Positions 1-9,093 are shown, counted from the first letter of the stretch. The stretch is 64,000 nt of DNA from Paracoccus amoyensis (GCF_014490725.1 NZ_JACOQL010000002.1:620001-684000), one strand, 5' to 3'. A program made the numbers and translations. The notes: generated by a model from the letters alone, not told the origin.

Positions 1-1500
1 GGCGCCTGCCCCAGCCTCCAGCCCGGCTTGGCTGATGAACAGCGCCGAGGCACGGCCGTTATGCCCCCACATCGGGCGGCTGAAGATCGGCTGCACGGGG
101 ATCGAGCCGTTCGGATCGCCCATCTGCGCCACGCTGATTTGCCCGCCGACCAGCACCATTTCAGGCTTCACGCCGAAAAAGGCTGGCGACCACAGAACCA
201 GATCGGCGCGTTTGCCGGGTTCGATGCTGCCGATATGGCGGCTGACGCCATGCGCGATGGCGGGGTTGATGGTATATTTCGCGATATAGCGGCGGGCGCG
301 CAGATTGTCGTTCTGGCCGGTCTCACCCTCTAGCCTGCCGCGTTGACGGCGCATCTTGTCGGCCGTTTGCCAGGTGCGGATGATGACCTCTCCGATCCGG
401 CCCATGGCCTGACTATCGGATGAAATCACCGAGAACGCGCCCAGATCGTGCAGGATATCTTCGGCTGCGATGGTCTCGCGCCGAATGCGGCTTTCGGCAA
501 AGGCCACATCTTCGGGCACCCGGCGGTCAAGATGATGGCAGACCATCAGCATATCCAGATGTTCTTCGACGGTGTTGGCCGTATAGGGCCGGGTCGGGTT
601 GGTGGACGAAGGAAGCACATTTGCCATGCCGACCATGCGGATAATGTCGGGGGCGTGGCCGCCGCCCGCGCCTTCGGTGTGATAAGCATGGATGGTGCGG
701 CCAGCGATGGCGGCCATGGTATCTTCGACAAAACCGGATTCGTTCAGCGTATCGGTATGAATCATCACCTGCACATCCATCGCATCCGCCACGTTCAGGC
801 AGTTGTCGATGGCGGCGGGGGTCGTGCCCCAATCTTCGTGCAGCTTCAGTGCGCAGGCACCCGCCCGGATCTGTTCTACCAGCGGTGCGGGCAGGCTGGC
901 ATTGCCCTTGCCCGCGATGCCGATATTCACGGGCAATTCGGCGCAAGCCTCGATCATCCGGGCGATGTGCCACGGCCCCGGCGTGCAGGTGGTGGCCAAG
1001 GTGCCATGCGCCGGACCGGTCCCGCCACCCAGCAGGGTCGTGATGCCCGAATGCAGCGCGTGATCGACCTGTTGCGGGCAGATATAGTGGATATGGCAGT
1101 CGAAACCGCCCGGCGTCAGAATGCGGCCTTCACCCGCGATGATCTCGGTCCCCGGCCCGATGATCAGCGTCACGCCCGGTTGAATGTCGGGGTTGCCCGC
1201 CTTGCCGATCCCGGCGATGCGGCCATCACGCAGACCGACATCGGCTTTGGCGATGCCCTGATGGTCAAAGACCACGACGCCGGTCAGCACGGTGTCCATG
1301 GCGCCATCCGCGCGGCTGATCTGGGACTGGCCCATGCCGTCGCGAACGACCTTGCCGCCGCCGAACTTGACCTCTTCGCCGGGAATGGTCAGGTCACGTT
1401 CGACTTCGATCAGCAATTCGGTATCGGCCAGCCGGATGCGGTCGCCGGTCGTGGGACCGTAAAGTGCCGCGTAATCAGCGCGGGAAAGCGTGTGGGCCAT
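1..1500 (-). CDS. ureC: Urease alpha subunit, 3' end beyond window
   Basis: Catalytic subunit of nickel urease, which hydrolyses urea to ammonia and carbamate in the cytoplasm. The frame opens with ATG at 1500 ([20 protein letters not shown]) and stays open to base 1, giving 500 codons; the family is about 570 residues, so roughly 70 C-terminal residues lie outside. Visible landmarks are the nickel-binding DCHIHYI motif, the [10 protein letters not shown] segment holding the lysine that is carbamylated to bridge the nickels, and the MVCHHLD active-site flap with its cysteine and histidines. The start abuts the ureB stop codon with no spacer, so the two are probably translationally coupled. 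It is the last visible gene of ureD-A-J-B-C; the accessory genes ureE/F/G would be expected further left. Identification is essentially certain. Confidence 0.97.
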   Translation of the reverse strand, partial: MAHTLSRADYAALYGPTTGDRIRLADTELLIEVERDLTIPGEEVKFGGGKVVRDGMGQSQISRADGAMDTVLTGVVVFDHQGIAKADVGLRDGRIAGIGKAGNPDIQPGVTLIIGPGTEIIAGEGRILTPGGFDCHIHYICPQQVDHALHSGITTLLGGGTGPAHGTLATTCTPGPWHIARMIEACAELPVNIGIAGKGNASLPAPLVEQIRAGACALKLHEDWGTTPAAIDNCLNVADAMDVQVMIHTDTLNESGFVEDTMAAIAGRTIHAYHTEGAGGGHAPDIIRMVGMANVLPSSTNPTRPYTANTVEEHLDMLMVCHHLDRRVPEDVAFAESRIRRETIAAEDILHDLGAFSVISSDSQAMGRIGEVIIRTWQTADKMRRQRGRLEGETGQNDNLRARRYIAKYTINPAIAHGVSRHIGSIEPGKRADLVLWSPAFFGVKPEMVLVGGQISVAQMGDPNGSIPVQPIFSRPMWGHNGRASALFISQAGLEAGAGA

Positions 1501-1806
1501 TTACAGCGCCCCCATGATGTCTTGGCGAAAACCCTGCACGATGCGGTTGCCGGCATAGGGGACAAGCCTGACTTCGCGCATCTGTCCCGGCTCGAACCGG
1601 ATGGCGGTGCCAGCGGGAATGGACAGGCGCATCCCGCGTGCCGCCGCGCGGTCGAAAAGCAACGCCGAGTTGGTTTCTGCAAAGTGATAATGGCTGCCAA
1701 CCTGAATGGGCCGGTCGGCAGTGTTCGCGATCAGCAGGGTAATCGCGTCGCGTCCTTGGTTCAGGACAATCTTGCCATCGGCGAGGATGATTTCACCGGG
1801 GACCAT
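1501..1806 (-). CDS. ureB: Urease beta subunit
   Basis: Structural beta subunit of urease, 101 residues, the usual length. The start [13 protein letters not shown] at 1806 matches the family N terminus, and a further in-frame upstream codon is less likely because it would overlap the previous gene. Typical family segments are [15 protein letters not shown], the [11 protein letters not shown] stretch and the [13 protein letters not shown] segment. The TAA stop is directly followed by the ureC ATG, and the upstream HupE/UreJ gene ends four bases before it, so this is a tightly packed operon member. Confidence 0.97.
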   Translation of the reverse strand: MVPGEIILADGKIVLNQGRDAITLLIANTADRPIQVGSHYHFAETNSALLFDRAAARGMRLSIPAGTAIRFEPGQMREVRLVPYAGNRIVQGFRQDIMGAL

Positions 1807-1810
1807 GGCG

Positions 1811-2371
1811 TCACCCTGCAACGGTCAGCGCCAGACCAGCCAGCGTCGTCGCGCCACCCATGGCCCGCAGCAGCAGATCGCGTTGCAGCAGCTTGCCCAT
1901 GCCAATGCCCACCAGATGCAGCGCCATCGTGGCCACGCCAAAACCTGCGCCATAGGCCACCAGACCTTGCGCCGGACCTTCGGCTCCGTGCGCCCAGCCA
2001 TGCGCAAATCCGAACAAGGCGACGCCCGGAACCAACAGCGGCAGCGGCAGACGCGCGGCCATAGCGACCAGCGCCCCAAGGATCACGACCGAGGCAAGGA
2101 TCATCGGCTCGACCCCCGGAAAGGGCAGTCCTGCATAACCGGCCACGCCGCCCGCGACCATGGTGCCGACAAAGACGCAGGGCAATGCCCATAACCCACG
2201 CCCCCCGATTTGCGCGGCCAGCAGGCCAAGGGCGACCATCGCCAACAGGTGATCGGCCCCACCTACGGGATGTGACAGGCCGCCGATGAACTGGCCTTGT
2301 TCATGCTCGGGATGGGCCAGTGCGATCTGCGGCAGCAATATTGCAGCGGTAATGATGGAAAGTTTTTTCAC
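1811..2371 (-). CDS. HupE/UreJ family membrane protein
   Basis: A 186-residue integral membrane protein of the HupE/UreJ family, whose members lie in nickel hydrogenase and urease operons and are believed to act in nickel (or cobalt) uptake. The sequence begins with a hydrophobic export segment ending ALA, then the family motif [25 protein letters not shown], which carries the histidine/aspartate residues proposed to bind metal, and five or so further hydrophobic segments (one with FAHGWAHG). The start is GTG at 2371. The TGA of the frame-corrected ureA lies immediately upstream (2372-2374), so the two would abut exactly as ureB and ureC do. Its position between ureA and ureB points to nickel supply for urease; direct transport activity is inferred from the family. 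Confidence 0.88.
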   Translation of the reverse strand: MKKLSIITAAILLPQIALAHPEHEQGQFIGGLSHPVGGADHLLAMVALGLLAAQIGGRGLWALPCVFVGTMVAGGVAGYAGLPFPGVEPMILASVVILGALVAMAARLPLPLLVPGVALFGFAHGWAHGAEGPAQGLVAYGAGFGVATMALHLVGIGMGKLLQRDLLLRAMGGATTLAGLALTVAG

Positions 2372-2403
2372 TCAGGCCTCCTGACGGATCGGGTGGTGGA
2401 CGG

Positions 2404-2682
2404 TCACAAGTTTTGTTCCGTGGGAAAGGTCGCCTCGATCTGCACGGTTTCGACCATGTCGGGCACGCCCGGCATGCATTGGTCAGCCGTGATGACATGC
2501 GCGCCCGCCTGCATCAGATCGGCGACGCTGCGGCCGTCGCGCGCCCCTTCGACCACGAAATCGCTGATCAGGGCGATGGCCTCGGGATGGTTCAGCTTGA
2601 CGCCACGCGCCAGCCGGTTCCGGGCGACCATGGCGGCAACGGATACCAGCAGCTTTTCACGCTCGCGGGGGGTAAGGTTCAT
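2404..2682 (-). CDS. ureA: Urease gamma subunit, apparent 3' frameshift
   Basis: Small gamma subunit of urease. From ATG 2682 the protein [20 protein letters not shown] follows the family closely up to VQIEATFP, then reads TEQNL and stops at 2404-2406 (92 residues; the family is about 100). In the neighbouring frame the DNA continues [15 protein letters not shown] and stops at 2372-2374, restoring the conserved LVTVHxPI terminus. One missing base between about 2416 and 2427 explains this: CCC-G-ACGGA would give the canonical FPDGTKL. The corrected stop lies directly against the GTG of the next gene. This is either a real mutation that would remove the conserved tail or a consensus error in the assembly. 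The start lies one base after the ureD stop. Confidence 0.9.
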   Translation of the reverse strand: MNLTPREREKLLVSVAAMVARNRLARGVKLNHPEAIALISDFVVEGARDGRSVADLMQAGAHVITADQCMPGVPDMVETVQIEATFPTEQNL

Positions 2683-2683
2683 G

Positions 2684-3496
2684 TCAGACCCGCCAGATAC
2701 GGGGAAGAGGGTCAGGGCGCAGCGCACCCAGAAGACGGTTGATCTGACGCCGCAGCGGCCAGCCATCATCGGCCAGCAAGCGCAGGACCAGACGACCCGG
2801 TGGGGCACTGGCGGCGGCGGTAACGCCGGGTTCATCCAGAACATCGCGGGCAGGCGTCAACAAATCGCCTGCATGGGGCGCAATGATTGCCAGACTGGCG
2901 ATTGCAGCCGCGCCACCCAGCAGGGCTGGGCCAGCCAATCGCGGCAGGGTGGCATCGTCCAGCGCCAGAGCGTCGTGATGAATGGCGCGTCCGTTCTGCC
3001 GCACGATGCGACGGTCGCGCAGATGCAGCCGGTTGATCCGCTCGCCCATCGCCTGCCTGCCAAGAACGATCATCTCCAGCAGCATGCAACCTGCGCCAGA
3101 CGCCAGATCGACGGTTGTCGTGCGATTCAGCCTTGCGCCGTCGAACAGGATGGTTTCCTGCGGCAGCCAATCCAGCCAGCCGTTTTCGCCGACGCTATGC
3201 GTGACCAGCGCAGTGGCGGGGGCATTTGCACGATACGCGCGTTCCGCCGTTTGTGTCGTTGCAAGTGCCTTGGTTCCGGGACGCAAATCGACATGAAATC
3301 CCAGCCTGTCGCATGAGGCTAACCCGCCAGAGGTGTTCAGAAACACGATCTCGGACGGGCCGGCGGTGATGCGCGGCAGCATGACCTTGGCCGATCCCGA
3401 TTGCGCAAGGTCAATGACCCCACGCGATCCCATGGTGACTGCCGCGCACCCTTTGCTGCGCTGCATTGTGATCTTGTTGACCGGTGCATCGAACAT
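2684..3496 (-). CDS. ureD: Urease accessory protein UreD
   Basis: Accessory chaperone that, with UreF and UreG, inserts nickel into apo-urease. About 270 residues, typical for the family. Recognisable segments are [12 protein letters not shown] near the N terminus, the [14 protein letters not shown] region (family pattern NTxGGxxxGD) and the late [18 protein letters not shown] helix. The ATG at 3496 ([10 protein letters not shown]) is chosen; an in-frame TTG at 3517 is an alternative, and neither has a strong ribosome binding site. It is the first gene of the urease operon, so the operon promoter should lie in 3497-3684. I saw no convincing promoter or NtrC site there, only a short 14-bp palindrome at 3675-3688 that overlaps the olsB stop codon. 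Confidence 0.92.
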   Translation of the reverse strand: MFDAPVNKITMQRSKGCAAVTMGSRGVIDLAQSGSAKVMLPRITAGPSEIVFLNTSGGLASCDRLGFHVDLRPGTKALATTQTAERAYRANAPATALVTHSVGENGWLDWLPQETILFDGARLNRTTTVDLASGAGCMLLEMIVLGRQAMGERINRLHLRDRRIVRQNGRAIHHDALALDDATLPRLAGPALLGGAAAIASLAIIAPHAGDLLTPARDVLDEPGVTAAASAPPGRLVLRLLADDGWPLRRQINRLLGALRPDPLPRIWRV

Positions 3497-3684
3497 GACT
3501 GCAGAGGGCGCCCACAAGCCGGGGGCGTCAATCAGACGGATTGGCGATGATGTTCGTGTGCGGCCCTGACACGTGATGAGTGCGTATCAGGCAGACATTT
3601 TGCTGACAAAACAGGCACAAGATAAACGTATTCGCCGGTTGAATGCCCAATTCACGTTCAGCGGAAGCTGTCCTTTAGGCAAGC

Positions 3685-4440
3685 CTAATGCGACACGGCG
3701 CGCAGCAACCGCTTGCGGGCGGGCGGGATGGCGCGGATCTCGACCCCGGTAAAGACGTGCATGGTTTTCAGCTGCGGATCGACCACAGCATGATCGCTGA
3801 CCCATCCCCCCACGGCCAGATAGCTGCGCAGCAGCGGTGGCATGGCGGCCATTGCCAGTTTGGGGTCCGGCTTGCGCAGGCGCAGCTTGCGGGCAAAGCG
3901 AAAGACATTCGGCGCCTTGACCCTTGGCAGCCAGCGCCGCGGTGCCAGATGGCGTTCGCGCAGCATGGCAAAAGCCTCGGCATGATCCTCGGGTTCGGTG
4001 CCGATAAAGCTGGAGCAGCCGAACAACATCTCGATTCCCGCGTCATCGACATAGCGGGTCATCGCGGCCCATGCGATGCGGATGATATCGGGGTCGCGGC
4101 TTTCGGGATGGACGCAAAAGCGCCCCATTTCCACCATCGGGCCATCAAAGTCCTGCAGCGCGGCAAGGTTGTAGAACTGCGCGGAATAGCTGCGGTGAAT
4201 ATCCCGCCCGTTCGGTAAGGTCAGAAAGCGGAAGCAGCAGACCAGTTGCCCGGTTTCGCTGTCTTCCACCAGCATATGCCGATAATCCGGGTCCAGCCGG
4301 TCGGCGTCGATCTGCTGGCCGTCGTCCGTATCCCCATTACGCGCCACAAAGCACAGCCAGCGCAGACGCTGGGCGCAACGCAGATCATCGGCTGTTTCAG
4401 CCAGCCTGACCAGATAGCGACCTTTGCGGAACGGTTGCAT
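3685..4440 (-). CDS. olsB: Ornithine N-alpha-acyltransferase OlsB-like
   Basis: A GNAT-fold acyltransferase of about 251 residues resembling OlsB, which transfers a 3-hydroxyacyl group from acyl-ACP to ornithine, the first step of ornithine-lipid synthesis at the inner membrane. The start at 4440 (MQPFRKGRYLVRLAETADDL) matches the family's N terminus; an ATG at 4482 would add 14 residues. Family features are the RLRWLCF segment, VCCFRFL, the YNLAAL and EMGRFCVHPESRDPDIIR block and the LFGCSSFIGTEPEDHAEAF motif. The partner lyso-ornithine-lipid acylase gene olsA, often adjacent in relatives, is not present here; the next gene on this strand is ureD. Confidence in the family is high, in exact substrate moderate. 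Confidence 0.82.
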   Translation of the reverse strand: MQPFRKGRYLVRLAETADDLRCAQRLRWLCFVARNGDTDDGQQIDADRLDPDYRHMLVEDSETGQLVCCFRFLTLPNGRDIHRSYSAQFYNLAALQDFDGPMVEMGRFCVHPESRDPDIIRIAWAAMTRYVDDAGIEMLFGCSSFIGTEPEDHAEAFAMLRERHLAPRRWLPRVKAPNVFRFARKLRLRKPDPKLAMAAMPPLLRSYLAVGGWVSDHAVVDPQLKTMHVFTGVEIRAIPPARKRLLRAVSH

Positions 4441-4515
4441 GATGCTGCGCCTTTTCCTGCCTGGGCGGCAGTATAATGCCATTCTGTGACGGATTCGCGA
4501 ACGGAAATGATGGGG

Positions 4516-5580
4516 TCAATCGTCCTTCCGGTCGCCCAACACATCCTCGACATAGACACGCTTGACCAGAATGATGCTGACCAGCAGCAAAGGCGTTGCC
4601 AGAATCACACCTGAAAAGCCAAACAGGCTGCCAAAGGCCAGAATGGCCAGCACCGTCATCGCAGGGGGCAGGTCTGCCGCAAACCGCTGGATCAGTGGCA
4701 TCAGCAGGTTTCCTTCCAATTGCTGGATCACGATATACAGAATCGCGACATAGACCGCCAGATCGACCCCTTGGGTCAGCGCAAACAGCACCGCAGGCAC
4801 GCCCGAGATGAACGGCCCCACGACCGGGATGATGTTGGTCAACCCTGCGATAATCCCAAGAACCAGCGCCAGCGGAACCCCCAGCAACCAAAGCCCAAGG
4901 AACGTCGCCAGCGCAACCACCGCCATATCCAGTGCCTGCCCGGCCATCCAGCGGCCAAGGGCACGGCCAATCTCGTCGCAGATCTCGGCGGCGCGCGTGC
5001 GATAGGACAGCGGGACCAGCCGCAACCCGCCGCCGCGATAGGTTTGTGCATCCAGCGCCAGAAAAATCGCGACCGTGATCATCAGGGCAAGATTGGCAAT
5101 CTTGCCGAACACCGTGCTGATCGTGCCGGTGACATAGCCGAAAACCGACGGCAGGCTTTGCGCCGAGGGACGCGCACCCGCGTTTTGTTGGGCATTTGCC
5201 ATCTGTCGTTCGATGAATTGCCCGGCCGAGCTGTTGTTCAGCCAGTTCGTCACCTGTTCCCACGCCTGCGGCAGGCTGCGCATCAGTTCGCGGAACTGGG
5301 TTGAAATGGCGGGACCAGCATAGGCGATGACGGCTGCGCCCGCTAAAATGGCGACCAGTGCGGTAATCATGATCCCGGTCTTGAGGCCGATCCCAAGCCA
5401 GCGATGCAGCAATGCACCGCCGCCACGCAATGCAATTGCAATCAGGATGGCGCCAAAGGCCATCAGCAGCATCGGCGACCATTTCCAGACAGCGGCCAGC
5501 ACCAGTATGAGCGCAAAGACTGTCAGGATTGTGGCCAAAGGCACCCGAGGCTTGGTTTCCGGTGTTTGCGGTTCCGTCAT
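4516..5580 (-). CDS. AI-2E family transporter (permease)
   Basis: A 354-residue polytopic inner-membrane protein of the AI-2E transporter (PF01594, old DUF20) family. Two hydrophobic segments at the N terminus (LATILTVFALILVLAAVW and the next about 25 residues on) are followed by a third, a polar central region with YRTRAAEICDEIGRALGRWMAGQ, and a run of C-terminal helices that includes the family signature segment LTNIIPVVGPFISG. Members are annotated as autoinducer-2 exporters by analogy with TqsA, but many are Na+/H+ antiporters or of unknown substrate, so function here is open. The start ATG at 5580 (MTEPQTPETK) is preceded by GAGG at good spacing; the in-frame TTG at 5616 is less likely. 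It is divergent from ndk. Confidence 0.85.
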   Translation of the reverse strand: MTEPQTPETKPRVPLATILTVFALILVLAAVWKWSPMLLMAFGAILIAIALRGGGALLHRWLGIGLKTGIMITALVAILAGAAVIAYAGPAISTQFRELMRSLPQAWEQVTNWLNNSSAGQFIERQMANAQQNAGARPSAQSLPSVFGYVTGTISTVFGKIANLALMITVAIFLALDAQTYRGGGLRLVPLSYRTRAAEICDEIGRALGRWMAGQALDMAVVALATFLGLWLLGVPLALVLGIIAGLTNIIPVVGPFISGVPAVLFALTQGVDLAVYVAILYIVIQQLEGNLLMPLIQRFAADLPPAMTVLAILAFGSLFGFSGVILATPLLLVSIILVKRVYVEDVLGDRKDD

Positions 5581-5745
5581 GAATGCCTCGTCCCATGAAA
5601 TGCTGTTTTGGTCCAATGCGACCTTGCTTTCAGTGCAGTCAACATACCTGCGCCTTGCCCGTCAACGCCAAGCCTGTTAACCGGGCGCGGATTTCACACG
5701 ATGCGGGTCGGTTCCGCATCCATGCTGACATGATAGGAAAAGCCC

Positions 5746-6168
5746 ATGGCTGTTGAACGCACACTTTCGATCATCAAACCCGATGCCACCAAGCGTAACC
5801 TGACTGGCAAGATCAACGCCAAGTTCGAAGACGCCGGTCTGCGCATCGTCGCACAAAAGCGCATCAAGCTGTCGCCGGAACAGGCTGGCAAATTCTACGA
5901 AGTCCACAAGGATCGCCCGTTCTATGGCGAACTGGTTGACTTCATGGCGTCCGAGCCGGTCGTCGTGCAGGTTCTGGAAGGCGAAGGTGCCATTGCGAAG
6001 AACCGCGAAGTCATGGGCGCCACCAACCCGGCAGACGCCGCCGCCGGCACCATCCGCAAGGAATTCGCCCTGTCGGTCGGCGAAAACTCGGTTCACGGTT
6101 CGGACGCCCCGGAAACCGCCAAGGAAGAAATCGCATTCTTCTTCTCGGGTCTGGAACTGGTCGGCTGA
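5746..6168 (+). CDS. ndk: Nucleoside diphosphate kinase
   Basis: Transfers the terminal phosphate from ATP to nucleoside diphosphates through a phosphohistidine, balancing NTP and dNTP pools in the cytosol. The protein has 140 residues, exactly the family length, starts [14 protein letters not shown] and contains the active-site histidine at residue 117 in the NSVHGSD motif. A GGAAAAG ribosome binding site precedes the ATG. The gene stands alone with a strong intrinsic terminator 27 bases after its stop. Confidence 0.98.
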   Translation: MAVERTLSIIKPDATKRNLTGKINAKFEDAGLRIVAQKRIKLSPEQAGKFYEVHKDRPFYGELVDFMASEPVVVQVLEGEGAIAKNREVMGATNPADAAAGTIRKEFALSVGENSVHGSDAPETAKEEIAFFFSGLELVG

Positions 6169-6194
6169 TTGAAGCGACAGGTCTGGAATTGAGG

Positions 6195-6220
6195 AAAGGG
6201 GCCGGGATGGCCCCTTTTTT
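6195..6220 (+). terminator. Intrinsic terminator of ndk
   Basis: A perfect nine-base stem AAAGGGGCC / GGCCCCTTT with loop GGGAT, running into six T residues at 6215-6220. It lies 26 bases downstream of the ndk stop. Confidence 0.93.
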
Positions 6221-6605
6221 ATTGCGAATTGTAGGCTTGCACTGGATCAGCCCGCATAATGTGCTGGCAAGGATCCTCAGTTCCAAGTGGTTCTATTTAC
6301 TTGGCGTATCTGCTTCGTCATGGAGAATGTATCAGACAGTCACTGAAAGGGGACTTTCTGGAAGTTGGCTGGTATGAGACGCGCTGCTTTCATCGGACGG
6401 AGATGGAAGGCGCAAAGCTTGTCCGCGTTGGCGAAGCCTATCGGATCAGGCAAGAACCGTTGTCTGACTGATCGTTGCGTCAGCACCATCAGCGAGCGAT
6501 GATAATCGGTTCAAAACGGACTTTCGCTTTTCCACTGCTCAGTTGCAGCGCCTGGCCCCACAGGCTATGCCCTTAGGTAACAGAAAAATATCGCAGGGGA
6601 TCAAG
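6221..6605. other. 385-base interval between ndk and fabD, no assignable gene
   Basis: The only notable frame here (6259-6471, plus, 70 codons, MCWQGSSVPSGSIYLAYLLR start) has no ribosome binding site and no family I recognise. It could be a short unknown gene or decayed coding DNA. The stretch must hold the fabD promoter; the final bases GCAGGGGATCAAG supply the fabD ribosome binding site. No tRNA or clear hairpin was seen. Confidence 0.4.
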
Positions 6606-7538
6606 ATGCGGGCATTCGTTTTTCCGGGGCAGGGGGCGCAGACCATTGGCATGGGACGTGAACTGGCCGAAGCCTATCCCGCTGCGAGAGAGGTTTTTGA
6701 GCAGGTCGACGAAGCCCTTGGCGAAAGCCTGTCCGACTTGATCTGGAACGGTGATATCGAAACGCTGACGCTGACGCAGAATGCGCAGCCTGCGCTGATG
6801 GCGACCTCGATGGCGGCGTTCCGTGCGCTTGAGGCCGAGGGGATCACCATTCAGGACGCGAATTATGTCGCCGGGCATTCGCTGGGCGAATATTCGGCGC
6901 TGTGCGCGGCGGGCTCGCTGACATTGGAAGATACCGCCCGCCTGTTGCGTCTGCGTGGGCAGGCCATGCAAGAGGCCGTGCCGGTCGGCGTGGGCGCGAT
7001 GGCCGCGATCCTTGGGCTGGATTTTGAGACGGTGGACCGTATCGCCCGCGAAACCGCTGGCGAGGAAGAAGAGGTCGTGCAGGCCGCCAATGACAACGAT
7101 CCGGCGCAGGTGGTGATTTCGGGCCACAAGGCCGCCGTCGAACGCGCCGCCGAGGCGATGAAGGAGGCCGGAGCAAAGCGTGCGTTGATGCTGCCGGTCT
7201 CTGCCCCTTTCCATTCGGTGCTGATGCAGCCTGCCGCCGCCGCCATGGCCGACGCCTTGGCAGGTGTTGATATCCAGCCGCCGGTCGTTCCGCTGATCGC
7301 GAATGTCCGTGCCGAGGCCGTGTTTGAACCGGGCGCCATTCGCCGTCTGCTGGTTGAACAGGTTACCGGCACCGTGCGCTGGCGTGAATCCATCGCCAAT
7401 ATGGCCGAGGCAGGCGTGACCGAGTTTTGGGAGATCGGCGCGGGCAAGGCATTGTCGGGCATGATCAAGCGGATCGCCAAGGATGTGACCGTGCGCAACA
7501 TCGGCGTGCCCGTCGATATCGTTGCATTGCGGGGCTGA
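6606..7538 (+). CDS. fabD: Malonyl-CoA:ACP transacylase
   Basis: Moves malonyl groups from CoA to acyl carrier protein, supplying extender units for type II fatty-acid synthesis. The protein has 310 residues from MRAFVFPGQGAQTIGMGREL; an upstream in-frame ATG at 6543 would add residues not found in the family. The nucleophile serine 92 sits in GHSLGEYSAL and the catalytic histidine is residue 203 in SAPFHS. It is followed by a broken racemase remnant and then fabG and acpP on the same strand, the usual fab cluster order interrupted by foreign-looking debris. Confidence 0.97.
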   Translation: MRAFVFPGQGAQTIGMGRELAEAYPAAREVFEQVDEALGESLSDLIWNGDIETLTLTQNAQPALMATSMAAFRALEAEGITIQDANYVAGHSLGEYSALCAAGSLTLEDTARLLRLRGQAMQEAVPVGVGAMAAILGLDFETVDRIARETAGEEEEVVQAANDNDPAQVVISGHKAAVERAAEAMKEAGAKRALMLPVSAPFHSVLMQPAAAAMADALAGVDIQPPVVPLIANVRAEAVFEPGAIRRLLVEQVTGTVRWRESIANMAEAGVTEFWEIGAGKALSGMIKRIAKDVTVRNIGVPVDIVALRG

Positions 7539-7540
7539 CA

Positions 7541-7905
7541 GCGACGCGTCTGATCGCCGCCAACAGGCTGCATATGTGCGCCAATCAGATCGCAGCAGCG
7601 GTCAATGTGCCGTTGATTCATATTGCGGAGGCCACTGGTGCTGCAATCCGGCGGGCCGGTTTTAGCCGTCCCGGCCTGATCGACACCGGCTTTACAATGT
7701 AAAGCGGTTCTATCGGGACAAGCTGGAAGCGGTGGTGGCAGATCTGGTTGCGGTTGGCGCAGATTGCGTCATCCTTGGCTGTGCCGAGGTGGGAATGCTG
7801 CTGAACCCGCAGAATGTGCCGGTTCGGGTTTGTGATACGGTTGAATTGCATTGCCGCGCAGCGATAGAAGCCGCCATGACCGATACGGGAGAGACGAATG
7901 TTTGA
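7541..7905 (+). pseudogene. Asp/Glu racemase remnant
   Basis: Two frames together resemble the C-terminal two thirds of an aspartate/glutamate racemase. The first (about 7541-7702) reads ANRLHMCANQIAAAVNVPLI then HIAEATGAAIRRAGFSRPGL and ends GFTM-stop at 7700-7702, matching the family pattern C-NTMH...PLLHIAD.T...G..RVGLLGT.FTM. The second (from 7699, ending TGA 7903-7905) continues KRFYRDKLEAVVADLVAVGA, then VILGCAEVGMLL with the second catalytic cysteine and the C-terminal DT-ELH-RAA-EAA segment. A single lost base around 7697-7702 accounts for the break. The start codon and about 75 N-terminal residues with the first conserved segment are missing; the fabD 3' end lies there instead. It is probably dead. 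Confidence 0.75.
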
Positions 7906-8635
7906 TCTGACGGGTAAGAACGCGCTGGTAACGGGCGCATCCGGGGGCATTGGCGGCGCCATCGCCCAAGCGTTGCATGCCGCAGGCGCGAATGTGGCCC
8001 TGTCGGGAACACGGGAAGCGCCCCTGCGTGAATTGGCCGACAAGTTGGGTGATCGCGCCTTTGTCGTGCCCGCGAACCTTTCTGATGCCGAAGCGGTTGT
8101 CGCGCTGCCCAAAGCTGCTGCCGACGCCATGGGTTCGGTCGATATTCTGGTGAACAACGCCGGGATCACCCGCGACAACCTGTTCATGCGGATGTCGGAT
8201 GACGAATGGGCGCAGGTTCTGGAAGTGAACCTGACCAGCGTGTTCCGCCTGTCGCGCGCTGTTCTGCGCGGCATGATGAAAGCCCGGTGGGGCCGGATCG
8301 TGAATATCACCTCGGTCGTGGGGACGACGGGCAATCCGGGGCAGGGCAATTATGCTGCAGCGAAGGCCGGTCTGGTCGGCATGTCCAAATCACTGGCCTA
8401 TGAGGTCGCAAGCCGTGGGATCACCGTCAACTGTGTCGCACCGGGCTTTATCGAAACGGCCATGACCGACAAGCTGAATGATGAGCAAAAGGCCAAGATT
8501 CTGACGCAAATTCCGGCAGGTAGCATGGGCACGCCCGGCGATATTGCCGCCGCTGTGACCTATCTGTCCAGTAAGGAAGCCGGTTACGTCACCGGTGCCA
8601 CGCTGCACGTCAATGGCGGCATGGCGATGGTCTGA
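7898..8635 (+). CDS. fabG: 3-oxoacyl-ACP reductase
   Basis: NADPH-dependent short-chain dehydrogenase that reduces 3-oxoacyl-ACP in the fatty-acid elongation cycle. The protein has 245 residues. The cofactor loop TGASGGIG is at residues 12-19, NNAG at 86-89, and the catalytic Ser139, Tyr152 and Lys156 follow the family spacing. The linkage to fabD and acpP supports FabG over other SDRs. The ATG at 7898 overlaps the last eight bases of the racemase remnant, whose 3' end supplies the GGGAGAG ribosome binding site. Confidence 0.97.
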   Translation: MFDLTGKNALVTGASGGIGGAIAQALHAAGANVALSGTREAPLRELADKLGDRAFVVPANLSDAEAVVALPKAAADAMGSVDILVNNAGITRDNLFMRMSDDEWAQVLEVNLTSVFRLSRAVLRGMMKARWGRIVNITSVVGTTGNPGQGNYAAAKAGLVGMSKSLAYEVASRGITVNCVAPGFIETAMTDKLNDEQKAKILTQIPAGSMGTPGDIAAAVTYLSSKEAGYVTGATLHVNGGMAMV

Positions 8636-8685
8636 TAATCGGGGATTTTTGCAACGCATCGACAGATAAATACACGGAAAAGCTG

Positions 8686-8713
8686 TTGCATGATGTGTAT
8701 TCGTTGCTATATC
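8686..8713 (+). promoter_or_regulatory. Candidate acpP promoter
   Basis: TTGCAT at 8686-8691 and TATATC at 8708-8713 are separated by 16 bases, a fair sigma-70-type match in otherwise GC-rich DNA. The start of transcription would be about 85 bases upstream of acpP. Called by eye only. Confidence 0.45.
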
Positions 8714-8806
8714 CCGGCGAATAGCTGCAGGGGAACCGCCCTGTGCAACTGCGGGTGTTTGGCCCGCGACCTTTTGGGCGGATGCCCGCGATAATGAGGA
8801 TGTGAC

Positions 8807-9040
8807 ATGAGCGATATCGCTGATCGCGTGAAGAAGATCGTAGTCGAGCATCTGGGCGTCGAAGAAGACAAAGTGGTCGAAACCGCTTCGTTCATCGACG
8901 ATCTGGGCGCAGACAGCCTTGACACCGTCGAGCTGGTGATGGCCTTCGAAGAAGAATTCGGCATCGAGATTCCTGATGATGCTGCTGAAACCATCCAGAC
9001 GGTTGGTGATGCAGTCGGCTTCATCAAAGGCGCGGTCTAA
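8807..9040 (+). CDS. acpP: Acyl carrier protein
   Basis: Small acidic carrier that holds growing acyl chains on a 4'-phosphopantetheine arm. The protein has 77 residues, with the attachment serine at position 37 in the [19 protein letters not shown] motif, and starts [20 protein letters not shown]. An AATGAGGATGTGAC leader gives a good GAGG ribosome binding site. A strong terminator follows 27 bases after the stop, ending the fab cluster. Confidence 0.98.
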   Translation: MSDIADRVKKIVVEHLGVEEDKVVETASFIDDLGADSLDTVELVMAFEEEFGIEIPDDAAETIQTVGDAVGFIKGAV

Positions 9041-9066
9041 GCCGCACCCTGCCTTATGGCATTTTG

Positions 9067-9093
9067 AACGGCGTCCCTTGGGACGCCGTTTTT
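9067..9093 (+). terminator. Intrinsic terminator of acpP
   Basis: Perfect 11-base stem AACGGCGTCCC / GGGACGCCGTT with a two-base TT loop, followed by a short T tract. It lies between the convergent acpP and sulfotransferase genes and may serve both. Confidence 0.9.

Noticed and set aside
448..2064. Very long open frame (538 codons) antisense to ureC and ureB
   Set aside because: It mirrors the codon pattern of conserved urease genes, lacks any domain and has no ribosome binding site; high GC creates such shadows.
3675..3688. Palindrome TTAGGCAAGCCTAA upstream of the urease operon
   Set aside because: Short, overlaps the olsB stop codon and has no T tract; it may be coincidental and has no matching known site.
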